Notes under the pieces: model-generated
What the model saw: only the letters and a program-made list of their open reading frames with translations
Database searches by the model: none
What the model was told of the DNA's origin: nothing
Part shown: piece after piece, positions 1 through 5,954 of the stretch
Numbering within the stretch: position 1 is the stretch's first letter
Layout: the number at the start of each line of letters is the position of its first letter
From: Actinomycetota bacterium
Lineage (GTDB): Bacteria > Actinomycetota > Actinomycetes > Actinomycetales > Cellulomonadaceae
Assembly (NCBI GenBank): GCA_018898235.1
Contig: JAHIJU010000216.1
Span: 1 to 6,185 of the forward strand
Direction of reading: 5' to 3'
DNA: 6,185 nt
Made by a program: the position numbers and the translations under genes

Positions 1-1
1 C

Positions 2-604
2 GGCCTGGTCGAGATGGATCTGGCCGAGACGACCCTGGCCGAGACGACGGACGGGGCCCGGCTGGTGACCGATGTCCGGCGGCTGGGCGAGATGGTCGAT
101 GGCGTCAAGCAGAGCCTGCGGGTCCAGATGCTGGGCCTGCGCGCCGATGCCGAGCTCGCGACGGGCTCCCTGGCGGTCCGGGTGCACGAGCAGGTCGAGG
201 CGTTCCGGCAGCAGATGGGTCTGCCGGTGACGATGGACTGCGGTGCGTGCGGTGAGGCGGGTGGGGTGCCGCCGTTCGTCGCGGCCCAGCTGGTGCGGGT
301 GCTGCAGGAGGGGCTGGCGAACGTGCGGCTGCACGCGCGGGCGTCGAACGTCGCAGTGCGGTTGTCGCCCAGCACGGCGGGCATCCGCCTGGAGATCGAG
401 GACGACGGTGTCGGGTTCGACGAGAGCGCCGTCCCGGCGTCCCGGATCGGGTTGCGGATCATGGCGGAGCGGCTCGCGCAGGTGGACGGGGTGCTCAGGT
501 TCGAGGCGGTGGACGGCGGGGGCACCCGGGTGGTGGCCGAGGCCCCGTTGCGGGCCCGGGACACCGGTGGTGTCGAGGTCGAGGCGGTGCTGCGACGTGG
601 CTGA
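2..604 (+). CDS. NarX-type sensor histidine kinase, C-terminal part (5' end outside window)
   Basis: This is the C-terminal part of a two-component sensor kinase; the reading frame is open from the first bases of the window, so the true start and the sensor domain lie upstream. The visible part begins in what looks like the second helix of a HisKA_3-type dimerisation domain (acidic/Leu-rich, residues about 5-55). The phospho-accepting H-box is not in view. A HATPase_c domain follows: an N-box around the Asn codon at 320 (EGLANVRLHA), a G1 box DDGVGFD at 401-421, and a G2 box of the NarX type (IGLRIMAERL, from about 446). A GGGTRV motif near the end is also usual for these kinases. The stop overlaps the response regulator start by 8 nt, so the two are translationally coupled and almost certainly cognate. 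The signal sensed cannot be told because the sensor region is missing. The family is confident; the role in controlling the downstream fix genes is inferred from position. Confidence 0.9.
   Translation, partial: GLVEMDLAETTLAETTDGARLVTDVRRLGEMVDGVKQSLRVQMLGLRADAELATGSLAVRVHEQVEAFRQQMGLPVTMDCGACGEAGGVPPFVAAQLVRVLQEGLANVRLHARASNVAVRLSPSTAGIRLEIEDDGVGFDESAVPASRIGLRIMAERLAQVDGVLRFEAVDGGGTRVVAEAPLRARDTGGVEVEAVLRRG
20..48 (+). repeat. Tandem 15-nt duplication inside the kinase gene
   Basis: The 14-nt string CTGGCCGAGACGAC occurs at 20-33 and again, identical, at 35-48, giving a 15-nt period. It encodes a tandem pentapeptide, LAETT-LAETT, at the start of the visible kinase fragment. Because the period is five codons, the frame is kept. 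It looks like a small in-frame slippage duplication in or next to the helical dimerisation/linker region, and may lengthen that helix. Confidence 0.85.
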
Positions 605-1247
605 GCAGCCGGCGGGGGTGCTCGTCGTCGACGACCACGGGCTGGTCCGGGACGGCCTGGTCGCGCTGATCGGGCGCTGGCCCGAGTTCACGGTGGTCGG
701 GTGCGCCGCGGACGGTGAGCGGGGGGTGGCGATGGCGGGGCTGCTGCGCCCGGACCTGGTGCTCATGGACGTCCGGATGGACGGGATCGGCGGGGTGGAG
801 GCGACCCGTCGGATCACGGCGGCCGACCCGGAGGTACGGGTCGCCATGCTCACGGCCTCGCGGTTGGGCGATGACGTGTTCCAGGCGCTGCGTTCGGGCG
901 CGCACGGGTATCTGAGCAAGGACGAACCGGCCGAGGGGCTGCATGCGGCGCTCGCCGGGCTGATGCGCGGTGAGACGGCGCTGTCATCGACCATCGCGGC
1001 GAAGGTGCTGGACGAGTTCGCCCCGTCGGGCAGGTCGGCGGCCGCCTCGCCGGAGCGGTTGACCCAGCGCGAACGGCAGGTGCTGCGGCTGCTGGTCGAC
1101 GGGCTGTCGAACGAGGAGATCGGCCGGATCCTCTACCTGTCCGAGGCGACGGTGAAGAAGCACCTCGGCTCGATCATGACCAAGCTGCACATGAAGAACC
1201 GGGTCCAGGTCGCGGTGTACGGGCTCCGGCAGGGGATCGTCGAGTAG
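597..1247 (+). CDS. NarL/FixJ-family response regulator
   Basis: A DNA-binding response regulator of 216 residues, the usual length for NarL-type proteins. The start is taken as GTG at 597, because the receiver domain begins at once (AGVLVVDDHGLVRDGL) and the GTG overlaps the kinase stop (GTGGCTGA). The frame stays open further upstream, but that part only overlaps the kinase gene. The receiver domain (about residues 7-120) has the acidic pair D12/D13, the phospho-acceptor D58 in LVLMDVRMDG, the switch residue T86 in MLTAS, and K108 in GYLSKDE. After a linker rich in Ala/Ser comes a LuxR/GerE helix-turn-helix (about residues 152-213) with LTQRERQVLRLLVDGLSNEEIG and the recognition helix SEATVKKHLGSIMTKL. 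All key residues are intact, so it should be phosphorylatable and bind DNA. Its targets are not shown; the fixA promoter region just downstream is the obvious candidate. Confidence 0.95.
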   Translation: MAEQPAGVLVVDDHGLVRDGLVALIGRWPEFTVVGCAADGERGVAMAGLLRPDLVLMDVRMDGIGGVEATRRITAADPEVRVAMLTASRLGDDVFQALRSGAHGYLSKDEPAEGLHAALAGLMRGETALSSTIAAKVLDEFAPSGRSAAASPERLTQRERQVLRLLVDGLSNEEIGRILYLSEATVKKHLGSIMTKLHMKNRVQVAVYGLRQGIVE

Positions 1248-1259
1248 ACCTTCGTCTAC
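1244..1259 (+). promoter_or_regulatory. Perfect 16-bp dyad after the response regulator; possible operator or weak hairpin
   Basis: GTAGAC-CTTC-GTCTAC is a perfect inverted repeat with 6-bp arms and a 4-nt centre; it includes the response regulator's TAG stop. Its length suits a dimeric LuxR/NarL-type regulator, but the sequence does not match the NarL heptamer consensus. It could equally be a short RNA hairpin, though no T-tract follows. The CCTTCG at 1249-1254 can pair instead with CGAAGG at 1271-1276, a competing fold. The function is inferred; only the symmetry is seen. Confidence 0.4.
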
Positions 1260-1328
1260 CACGGTCGACCCGAAGGGCGCTGTTGGGCGCCACCCTGCGT
1301 GAACTTGACTCGTCCTTGGCGGTGGCAG

Positions 1329-1375
1329 GAAGTCCGCCGTGGTTGCACCGCTGCGGTGCCGGACGAGAGGACTTC
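1329..1375 (+). promoter_or_regulatory. fixA leader with inverted repeat covering the ribosome-binding site
   Basis: GAAGTCC (1329-1335) is complementary to GGACTTC (1369-1375), whose 5' end overlaps the Shine-Dalgarno GAGAGG (1365-1370) and which ends one base before the fixA ATG at 1377. Between them is a perfect small hairpin, GCACCG-CTG-CGGTGC (1345-1359). GTCCG (1332-1336) can instead pair with CGGAC (1360-1364), which would leave the Shine-Dalgarno free. The rest of the 129-bp gap (1248-1376) holds the dyad at 1244-1259, a weak GGCGC/GCGCC hairpin at 1276-1291 and no convincing promoter. A translational switch is possible but unproven: short complementary runs arise often in DNA this rich in G+C. 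Confidence 0.35.
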
Positions 1376-1376
1376 G

Positions 1377-2114
1377 ATGACGACGGTCGTCGTGCACACG
1401 TGGGCGAGGGACCCGGGCAACGCCCTGGTCCGCCCCGACGGAACGGTCGAGTGGCGTTCTACCAAGCTGGTGCCGGGGGAGGACGACCCGGCCGCGGTGT
1501 CCGTCGCCCTCGGCATCGCCTCTGCGCGCGATGACGAGCTGGTGGCGGTCACCTTCGGGGACGCCGACCCGAGCTGGGCGCTGGCCCGCGGTGCGGCCCG
1601 GTCGGTGGTCGTCGCCGATGCGTCGGTCGACGAGGACGAGGCCGGCGTGGCCGCGCTGGTGGCGGCAACGGTGCGTTCGGTCGACGGCGTGGACGTCGTG
1701 GTGATCGGTGACAGCGAGTCGCACCCGGGTGTGGCCGGCACGGTGGCCGGTCTGCTCGGGTGGCCGGTGGTCCTCGGGGCCTCGACGGCCCGGTGGGGCG
1801 ATGACGGTCTGGAGGTGGCCCGTCGGGTCGCCGAGGGGGTGCAGACGCTGGCGGTGGCCGTACCGGCGGTGGTCGCGGTCCGTGCCGACCAGGCGGAGTC
1901 CCGCGCACCCGGCATGAAGGAGCAGCTGGCGGCGCGCAAACGCCCGGTGCAGCGGGTCTCGGTGGCCGATCTCGAGGTGCCGGCGACCGTGGCGGCGACC
2001 CTGGACAGCACCCGGCTGCCGGCCACCCAGGGCGCGCGCCTGTTCGACGGTTCGCCGCAGGAGGCGGCGCGCGCCCTGGTCGGTGCGCTGCGCAGCGAAG
2101 GAGCGGTGCGATGA
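1377..2114 (+). CDS. fixA: Electron transfer flavoprotein beta subunit / FixA
   Basis: A 245-residue ETF beta-type protein, slightly shorter than the usual 250-280. The start is ATG at 1377, with GAGAGG at 1365-1370 six bases before it; the in-frame GTG at 1299 would add 26 residues that do not look like the family. Family marks include MTTVVVHTW at the start of the Rossmann-like fold, LARGAARSVVVAD, a nucleotide-binding loop GDSESHPGVAGTVAGLLGWP (residues 111-130), and the C-terminal arm VPAVVAVRADQAESRAPGMKEQLAARKRPV (about 162-191), broken here by residue numbers into P163, R176, P178, M180 and K188. This arm resembles FixA (compare the PSMK segment of E. coli FixA). FixA pairs with FixB to form the soluble two-nucleotide ETF. 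Whether it binds AMP (classical) or a second FAD (bifurcating type) cannot be decided by eye. It overlaps fixB as ATGA, which implies coupled translation and 1:1 synthesis. Confidence 0.9.
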   Translation: MTTVVVHTWARDPGNALVRPDGTVEWRSTKLVPGEDDPAAVSVALGIASARDDELVAVTFGDADPSWALARGAARSVVVADASVDEDEAGVAALVAATVRSVDGVDVVVIGDSESHPGVAGTVAGLLGWPVVLGASTARWGDDGLEVARRVAEGVQTLAVAVPAVVAVRADQAESRAPGMKEQLAARKRPVQRVSVADLEVPATVAATLDSTRLPATQGARLFDGSPQEAARALVGALRSEGAVR

Positions 2115-3016
2115 GCGCGTGGGTGGTCCTGACCCGTCCCGAGGGTGCGGCCGCGGCCGTGCGGGCGGCGGCCGCGGGCGGTGCGGTGACCGTGCTGGCC
2201 GTCGGGCCGCGTGAGCTGGCCGATGCGGTCGCGTCGGCCGGCGCGGACGAGGTGCTGTGGCTGGAGCCGCAGCCGGGGTTCGCGATCGAGTCCTGCGCCC
2301 CGCAGGTCGCCGACCTGGTGGCTGCGGACAGTCCCCAGCTGGTGGTCGGCGGGGTTGAGCCGCAGGTCCGGGCCCTGCTCGGTGCGGTGGCCGCGCGGCT
2401 GGGCGCGGCCGTGCTGAGCGAGGTGAGCACGGTCCGCGCCGACGGGATGTCGTTCGTCCTGGAGCGGGCCGGTCTGGGCGGCGCCGTCGTCCAGGGTGTG
2501 CGCACCGTGGGCCCCGTCGTCGCGCTGCTCGCAGCGGACGAGGACGAACCGGTGGACGGGACCGCGGTCGGGGTGCGGGCGGCCGAGGCGGGGGCGACGG
2601 CGCCGGTCCGGGTGGTGCGGACGCAGGCTGCCGCGACGGCCGACGGTCTGGGGACGGCGCTCACCGTCGTCTCCGTGGGTCGCGGGCTGCGTTCCCGGGA
2701 CGACCTGGCGATGGTCGAGCAGCTCGCGGCGGCGCTCGACGCGCAGATCGGGTGCTCGATGCCCGTCGCCGACGATCTGGGCTGGGTGCCCAAGGACCAC
2801 TACGTCGGGCGGTCGGGGCAGCAGATCGGCCCCCGGCTGTACCTGGCGCTGGGCATCTCGGGCGCCCCGCAGCACCTGGAGGGGATCCGCAGGGCGAAGG
2901 TCGTCGTCGCTGTCAACAGCGACCCCGCGGCGCCCATCTTCCGCAGGGCGGACTACGGCGTGGTCGGTGACCTGTACGAGGTGGTCCCCGCCCTGCTCGA
3001 CGCCCTGGGGCACTGA
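2111..3016 (+). CDS. fixB: Electron transfer flavoprotein alpha subunit / FixB
   Basis: A 301-residue ETF alpha-type protein, typical of the family. The N-terminal part is a poorly conserved nucleotide-binding-like fold. The C-terminal FAD domain is clear from about residue 185: VVSVGRGLRSRDDLAMVEQL, then IGCSMPVADDLGW (residues about 213-225), YVGRSG, PRLYLALGISGAPQH (H255), and NSDPAAPIF (269-277) followed by RADYGVVGDLYEVVPALL. The CS-x-P-x-A form is like E. coli FixB. One oddity: the family normally has SRP, where the Arg lies against the flavin ring and stabilises its semiquinone; here it is SMP, with Met217. The codon reads ATG at 2759-2761, inside well-conserved surroundings, so a frameshift is not the cause. 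It works with FixA as the electron carrier between a dehydrogenase or NADH and FixC/FixX. The start overlaps the fixA stop by 4 nt. Confidence 0.93.
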   Translation: MSAWVVLTRPEGAAAAVRAAAAGGAVTVLAVGPRELADAVASAGADEVLWLEPQPGFAIESCAPQVADLVAADSPQLVVGGVEPQVRALLGAVAARLGAAVLSEVSTVRADGMSFVLERAGLGGAVVQGVRTVGPVVALLAADEDEPVDGTAVGVRAAEAGATAPVRVVRTQAAATADGLGTALTVVSVGRGLRSRDDLAMVEQLAAALDAQIGCSMPVADDLGWVPKDHYVGRSGQQIGPRLYLALGISGAPQHLEGIRRAKVVVAVNSDPAAPIFRRADYGVVGDLYEVVPALLDALGH

Positions 3017-3115
3017 ACCGGCCGTCCGCGCACCTGCGGCCGCACACCGGGCCCGTTCGTGGACCCGGCAGCACGCATCGCATCACCCACGCATCACATC
3101 GAGAGGAATGTACCC
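3017..3115 (+). promoter_or_regulatory. Short gap between fixB and the flavoprotein gene, with its ribosome-binding site
   Basis: This 99-bp gap holds a strong Shine-Dalgarno, GAGAGGA (3101-3107), eight bases before the ATG at 3116, which fixes that start. Two direct copies of CGCATCAC (3079-3086 and 3090-3097) lie just upstream. Two CGGCCG copies (3019-3024 and 3037-3042) could form a weak hairpin with a 12-nt loop after the fixB stop, and TGCGGCCGCA (3035-3044) is a palindrome. No T-tract terminator or clear -35/-10 pair is visible, so the gene probably shares the fixAB transcript. Confidence 0.5.
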
Positions 3116-4573
3116 ATGGCTGAACAGTTCGACGTCTCCTACGACATGGTGGTCGTCGGCGGCGGCGGTTCAGGTCTGTCCTGCGCGGTCCAGGCCGCCA
3201 AGGACGGTCTGACGGTCGCGGTGCTGGAGAAGAAGCCCGAGCTGGGCGGCAACACCGCCTTCGCCGAGGGCCACGCGTCGTTCGAGTCCGTCGAGCAGGC
3301 CAAACGCGGCATCACGGTCACCAAGGACCAGGGGTACCGCGCCCTGCTGGACTACTCGCACTGGAACGCCAAGCCCGCGCTGGTGGCCCGGTACGTCGAG
3401 AACGCCGACCAGACGGTGCTCAAGATGATCGAGGAGGGCGTCGTCTATCACGACGTCCTCGTGATGGAGTCCGACGACGGTCTGCCGACCTGGCACATCC
3501 CCGAGGGGGAGATGTCGGGGCTGCTCGCCGTGCTCAAGGGCTCGATCCAGCGGCTCGGGGTCGAGGTGTTCCTGGAGACCCGCGCGACCTCGCTCATCAC
3601 GTCGGACTCGGGTGCTGTCATCGGCGTCGTGGCCACCGACAAGGACGGCGAGCAGGTGCGCATCGGCGCGGGTGCGGTGGCCCTGGCCGGCGGCGGGTTC
3701 GGCTCGAACGCCGAGCTGCTGGCCAAGTACACCTCGTACAGCCACCCGGAGAAGATCTTCCCGTTCGGCAGCGACTGCGCCACCGGCGACGGTCTGCTCA
3801 TGGCCGAGGCCGTCGGCGGGCACCCGTTCCGCAAGATCGGCACCGCGCTGCTCGGCCCGCTCATGCGCGGCAAGACGATCATCTCGCACACCAACTGCGC
3901 CGGTCTGCAGCCGTACTACTGGGCCGACGCGCAGGGCCGCCGGTTCTGCAACGAGATCGTGGCGCTCAACTTCGGGCACGCAGGCCAGACCATCGCCCAG
4001 CAGCCCGCGGGCTACACCTGGACGATCATCGACCAGGCCACCGTGCGGCACCTGGTCGAGGAGCGCTGCGAGATCGGCATGGGGATCTACATCGTCGCCG
4101 GTCAGAAGCTCGACACCCTGCCGGCCGAGCTGGAGGCCGATGTGGCCGCCGGGCTCACCGCGTTCAAGGGCGAGACGCTCGAGGAGCTGGCCGCCGCGAT
4201 CGGGGTGGACCCGGTCGGGTTCGTCGGCGACATCGCGGAGTACAACCAGGCCTGCGCCACCGGCAAGGACACCAAGTTCGTCAAGCAGGAGCACCTGCGG
4301 CCGATCGCCGAGGGCCCGTTCTACGCCCTCAAGATGGAGGCCGGGATCCTGGTGACCACCGGCGGCATCGACATCGACGAGTACATGCGCGTCATCGACG
4401 CCAAGGGCGACCCGATCGTCGGCCTGTACGCGGTCGGCTGCGAGGCCGGTGGCCTGTACGGCGAGTCGTACTGCATGACGGTCAACGGCGCGTCGGCCGG
4501 GTTCGCGCTGACGTCGGGCTGGCTGGCCGCGGACCACGCGGCCGAGCTCGTCAAGGCCGGGCAGAGCGCCTGA
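3116..4573 (+). CDS. FAD_binding_2-family oxidoreductase (fumarate reductase/ketosteroid dehydrogenase superfamily), substrate unknown
   Basis: A 485-residue soluble flavoprotein. The start is ATG 3116, chosen for its Shine-Dalgarno; an in-frame GTG at 3059 would add 19 unlike residues. The N-terminus has a Rossmann FAD motif, DMVVVGGGGSGLSC (GGGGSG at 15-20), with E38 for the ribose and LGGNT (43-47). The mid-region has DAQGRRFCNE (271-280), matching the segment that carries a catalytic Arg in flavocytochrome c fumarate reductases (R275/R276 here). The C-terminus has TTGGIDID (from 414) and GLYAVGCEAGGLYGESYCMTVNGASAGFA (from 436; key residues G436, G441, G446, G449). The usual His before TMGG and the Arg of NRLGG are not there (V and SYCMTVNG instead), so a plain fumarate reductase is unlikely. 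No signal peptide, heme motif or FMN-binding domain is present, so it is cytoplasmic and needs a separate electron partner. FixAB and FixCX on either side are the natural choice. It could be an enoate- or steroid-type reductase, or a dehydrogenase. Confidence 0.85.
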   Translation: MAEQFDVSYDMVVVGGGGSGLSCAVQAAKDGLTVAVLEKKPELGGNTAFAEGHASFESVEQAKRGITVTKDQGYRALLDYSHWNAKPALVARYVENADQTVLKMIEEGVVYHDVLVMESDDGLPTWHIPEGEMSGLLAVLKGSIQRLGVEVFLETRATSLITSDSGAVIGVVATDKDGEQVRIGAGAVALAGGGFGSNAELLAKYTSYSHPEKIFPFGSDCATGDGLLMAEAVGGHPFRKIGTALLGPLMRGKTIISHTNCAGLQPYYWADAQGRRFCNEIVALNFGHAGQTIAQQPAGYTWTIIDQATVRHLVEERCEIGMGIYIVAGQKLDTLPAELEADVAAGLTAFKGETLEELAAAIGVDPVGFVGDIAEYNQACATGKDTKFVKQEHLRPIAEGPFYALKMEAGILVTTGGIDIDEYMRVIDAKGDPIVGLYAVGCEAGGLYGESYCMTVNGASAGFALTSGWLAADHAAELVKAGQSA

Positions 4574-4595
4574 GCCCTCGGCTCGTACCGAACGA

Positions 4596-4635
4596 GGTGA
4601 CGGCCGGACCGGTGCAGACCGGTCCGGCCGTCACC
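4596..4635 (+). terminator. Perfect 18-bp stem-loop inside the operon; terminator-like or mRNA-stabilising
   Basis: The arms GGTGACGGCCGGACCGGT (4596-4613) and ACCGGTCCGGCCGTCACC (4618-4635) are perfectly complementary over 18 bp around a GCAG loop. The stem begins 22 bases after the flavoprotein stop and ends about 10 bases before the fixC Shine-Dalgarno. No T-run follows (GATGTCCCG comes next), so it is not a classical intrinsic terminator, although T-less hairpins are common at gene ends in high-G+C actinomycetes. It may terminate part of the transcripts, giving less fixCX than fixAB-flavoprotein, or protect the upstream mRNA's 3' end. The hairpin is directly visible; its effect is inferred. 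Confidence 0.65.
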
Positions 4636-4644
4636 GATGTCCCG

Positions 4645-4651
4645 AAGGAGG
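4645..4651 (+). promoter_or_regulatory. Ribosome-binding site of fixC
   Basis: AAGGAGG is a near-perfect Shine-Dalgarno four bases before the GTG at 4656, a rather short spacing. It supports this GTG as the fixC start, since the protein reaches its FAD motif a few residues later and no other plausible start lies closer to it. It sits about 10 bases beyond the 4596-4635 hairpin, so it stays accessible even if that hairpin forms. Confidence 0.8.
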
Positions 4652-4655
4652 GTCT

Positions 4656-5954
4656 GTGGACGAGGACGACGTCTTCGACGTGGTGGTGGTGGGCGCAGGT
4701 GTGGCCGGGTGCGTAGCGGCCTACCAGCTGGCGGCCGCCGGCCGGTCGGTGGTGCTGGTGGACCGGGGGGTGACGCCCGGTTCGAAGAACCTGTCCGGCG
4801 GGGTGTTCTACTGCCGGGTGATGGAGCAGGTGTTCCCGGGGTTCGTGGAGCAGGCACCGGTGGAGCGGCGGATCACCCGCAACGTCGTGTCGTTCCTCAA
4901 TGAGACCTCGGCGGTGAACGTCGACTACTGGGACACGCGGCTGGGTCAGCCGGTCAACGCGGTCTCGGTGCTGCGCGCCAAGCTCGACGCCTGGTTGGCC
5001 GAGCGGTGCGAGGAGGCCGGGGTCTTCGTCATGCCCGGGGTGCGGGTCGACTCCCTGCTGCTCGACGGCGACCAGGTGGTCGGCGTCAAGGCCGGGGACG
5101 ACGAGCTGCGGGCCAGGGTGGTGATCGCGGCCGACGGGGTCAACTCCTTCCTTGCCCGGTCGATCGGCATGCGCGCCGCCGAGCCGACCAAGCACCTGGC
5201 GCTCGGTGTGAAGTCCGTCATCGGGCTGCCGCGCCAGGTCATCGAGGACAGGTTCCACGTCACCGGCGACGAAGGTGTGGCCTACGCCGTCGTCGGTGCG
5301 GCGACCCAGGGCGTGGCCGGCGGCGGGTTCTGCTACACGAACACCGAGTCGGTCTCGATCGGCGTGGTCATGCGCCTGGACGACCTGGTCTCCCGCGGGG
5401 TGTCCTCGTCCGACGTGCACGACCAGTTCCTCGCCCACCCGGCGATGGCACGGTTGATCGACGGGGGAGAGCTGCTGGAGTACGGCGCGCACCTGACCAT
5501 CGAGGACGGGCCGGCCATGGTGCGTCAGGAGCTGGTGCGGCCCGGGCTGGTGCTCGTCGGCGACGCGGGCGGGTTCACGCTCAACACCGGGATGACGATC
5601 CGCGGGATGGACCTGGCGGCCGGGTCTGCCATCGCCGCCGCGCGGGCCGTCGACGCCGCGCTGACCGCTGAGGACGTCTCGGCCGAGGGGCTGGGCCGGT
5701 ACCGCACCGAGCTCGCGGCCTCGTTCGTCGGCGCTGACATGGCGACCTACGCCAAGGCCCCCGCGTTCCTGGAGCGCCCGCAGATGTACGGGCAGGTCGG
5801 CGAGCTGGTGGCCGACGTCATGCACGGCGTCTTCGACCTGGACACCACGGCGCGCAAGCACCTGGTGCCCACCGCGCGCGCCGCGCTCAAGGACTCACCG
5901 CTGACCCTGCGGACACTGGCCGGCCTCGCCGTCGGCGGGATGAGAGGACTGTGA
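4656..5954 (+). CDS. fixC: ETF:quinone oxidoreductase-like flavoprotein FixC
   Basis: A 432-residue FAD protein, close to E. coli FixC (about 428) in length and in sequence along its whole course. The FAD Rossmann motif is at the very start, VFDVVVVGAGVAGCVAA (GAGVAG 13-18), with D36 at the ribose position and PGSKNLSGG (41-49), where E. coli FixC has AGAKNVTGG. Later marks are PVERRIT, SVLRAKLDAWL, VVIAADGVNSFLA, VIEDRFHV, GGGFCYTN, and the second FAD motif LVLVGDAGG (GDAGG 302-306) followed by NTGMTIRGMDLA. It lacks the C-terminal iron-sulphur domain of mitochondrial-type ETF-QO; in Fix systems this is supplied by the separate FixX, whose gene overlaps the fixC stop by one base. FixC is expected at the membrane face, taking electrons from FixAB and passing them to quinone. 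The GTG start is set by a strong Shine-Dalgarno. No broken motif was seen. The identification is firm. Confidence 0.95.
   Translation: MDEDDVFDVVVVGAGVAGCVAAYQLAAAGRSVVLVDRGVTPGSKNLSGGVFYCRVMEQVFPGFVEQAPVERRITRNVVSFLNETSAVNVDYWDTRLGQPVNAVSVLRAKLDAWLAERCEEAGVFVMPGVRVDSLLLDGDQVVGVKAGDDELRARVVIAADGVNSFLARSIGMRAAEPTKHLALGVKSVIGLPRQVIEDRFHVTGDEGVAYAVVGAATQGVAGGGFCYTNTESVSIGVVMRLDDLVSRGVSSSDVHDQFLAHPAMARLIDGGELLEYGAHLTIEDGPAMVRQELVRPGLVLVGDAGGFTLNTGMTIRGMDLAAGSAIAAARAVDAALTAEDVSAEGLGRYRTELAASFVGADMATYAKAPAFLERPQMYGQVGELVADVMHGVFDLDTTARKHLVPTARAALKDSPLTLRTLAGLAVGGMRGL

Noticed and set aside
1305..1334. TTGACT as a -35 box before fixA
   Set aside because: No TANNNT-like -10 element lies 16-18 bases downstream; the region there is GGAAGTCC, so a sigma-70-type promoter is not supported.
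1299..1376. Upstream GTG start for fixA
   Set aside because: It would add 26 residues with no family resemblance, while ATG 1377 has a well-placed Shine-Dalgarno and a typical ETF beta N-terminus.
1256..3013. Very long open frame on the minus strand opposite fixA and fixB
   Set aside because: It is a mirror of the codon bias of real genes in high-G+C DNA. Its product is low-complexity and rich in Arg, Pro and Ser, while the plus-strand frames give clear ETF proteins.
3019..3044. CGGCCG repeats and the TGCGGCCGCA palindrome as a terminator after fixB
   Set aside because: The stem is only 6 bp with a 12-nt loop and no T-tract; such palindromes are expected in DNA this rich in G+C.
3059..3115. 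Upstream GTG start for the flavoprotein
   Set aside because: The added 19 residues are unlike the family and not a signal peptide; ATG 3116 has a strong Shine-Dalgarno and lies close to the FAD motif.
3170..4537. Long minus-strand open frame opposite the flavoprotein gene
   Set aside because: The plus-strand protein has clear FAD motifs; the opposite frame gives a compositionally odd product rich in Val, Asp, Leu and Gly with no recognisable domain.
4551..5861. Long minus-strand open frame opposite fixC
   Set aside because: FixC is unmistakable on the plus strand; the opposite product is rich in His, Arg, Gly and Pro with no domain, typical of an antisense shadow.
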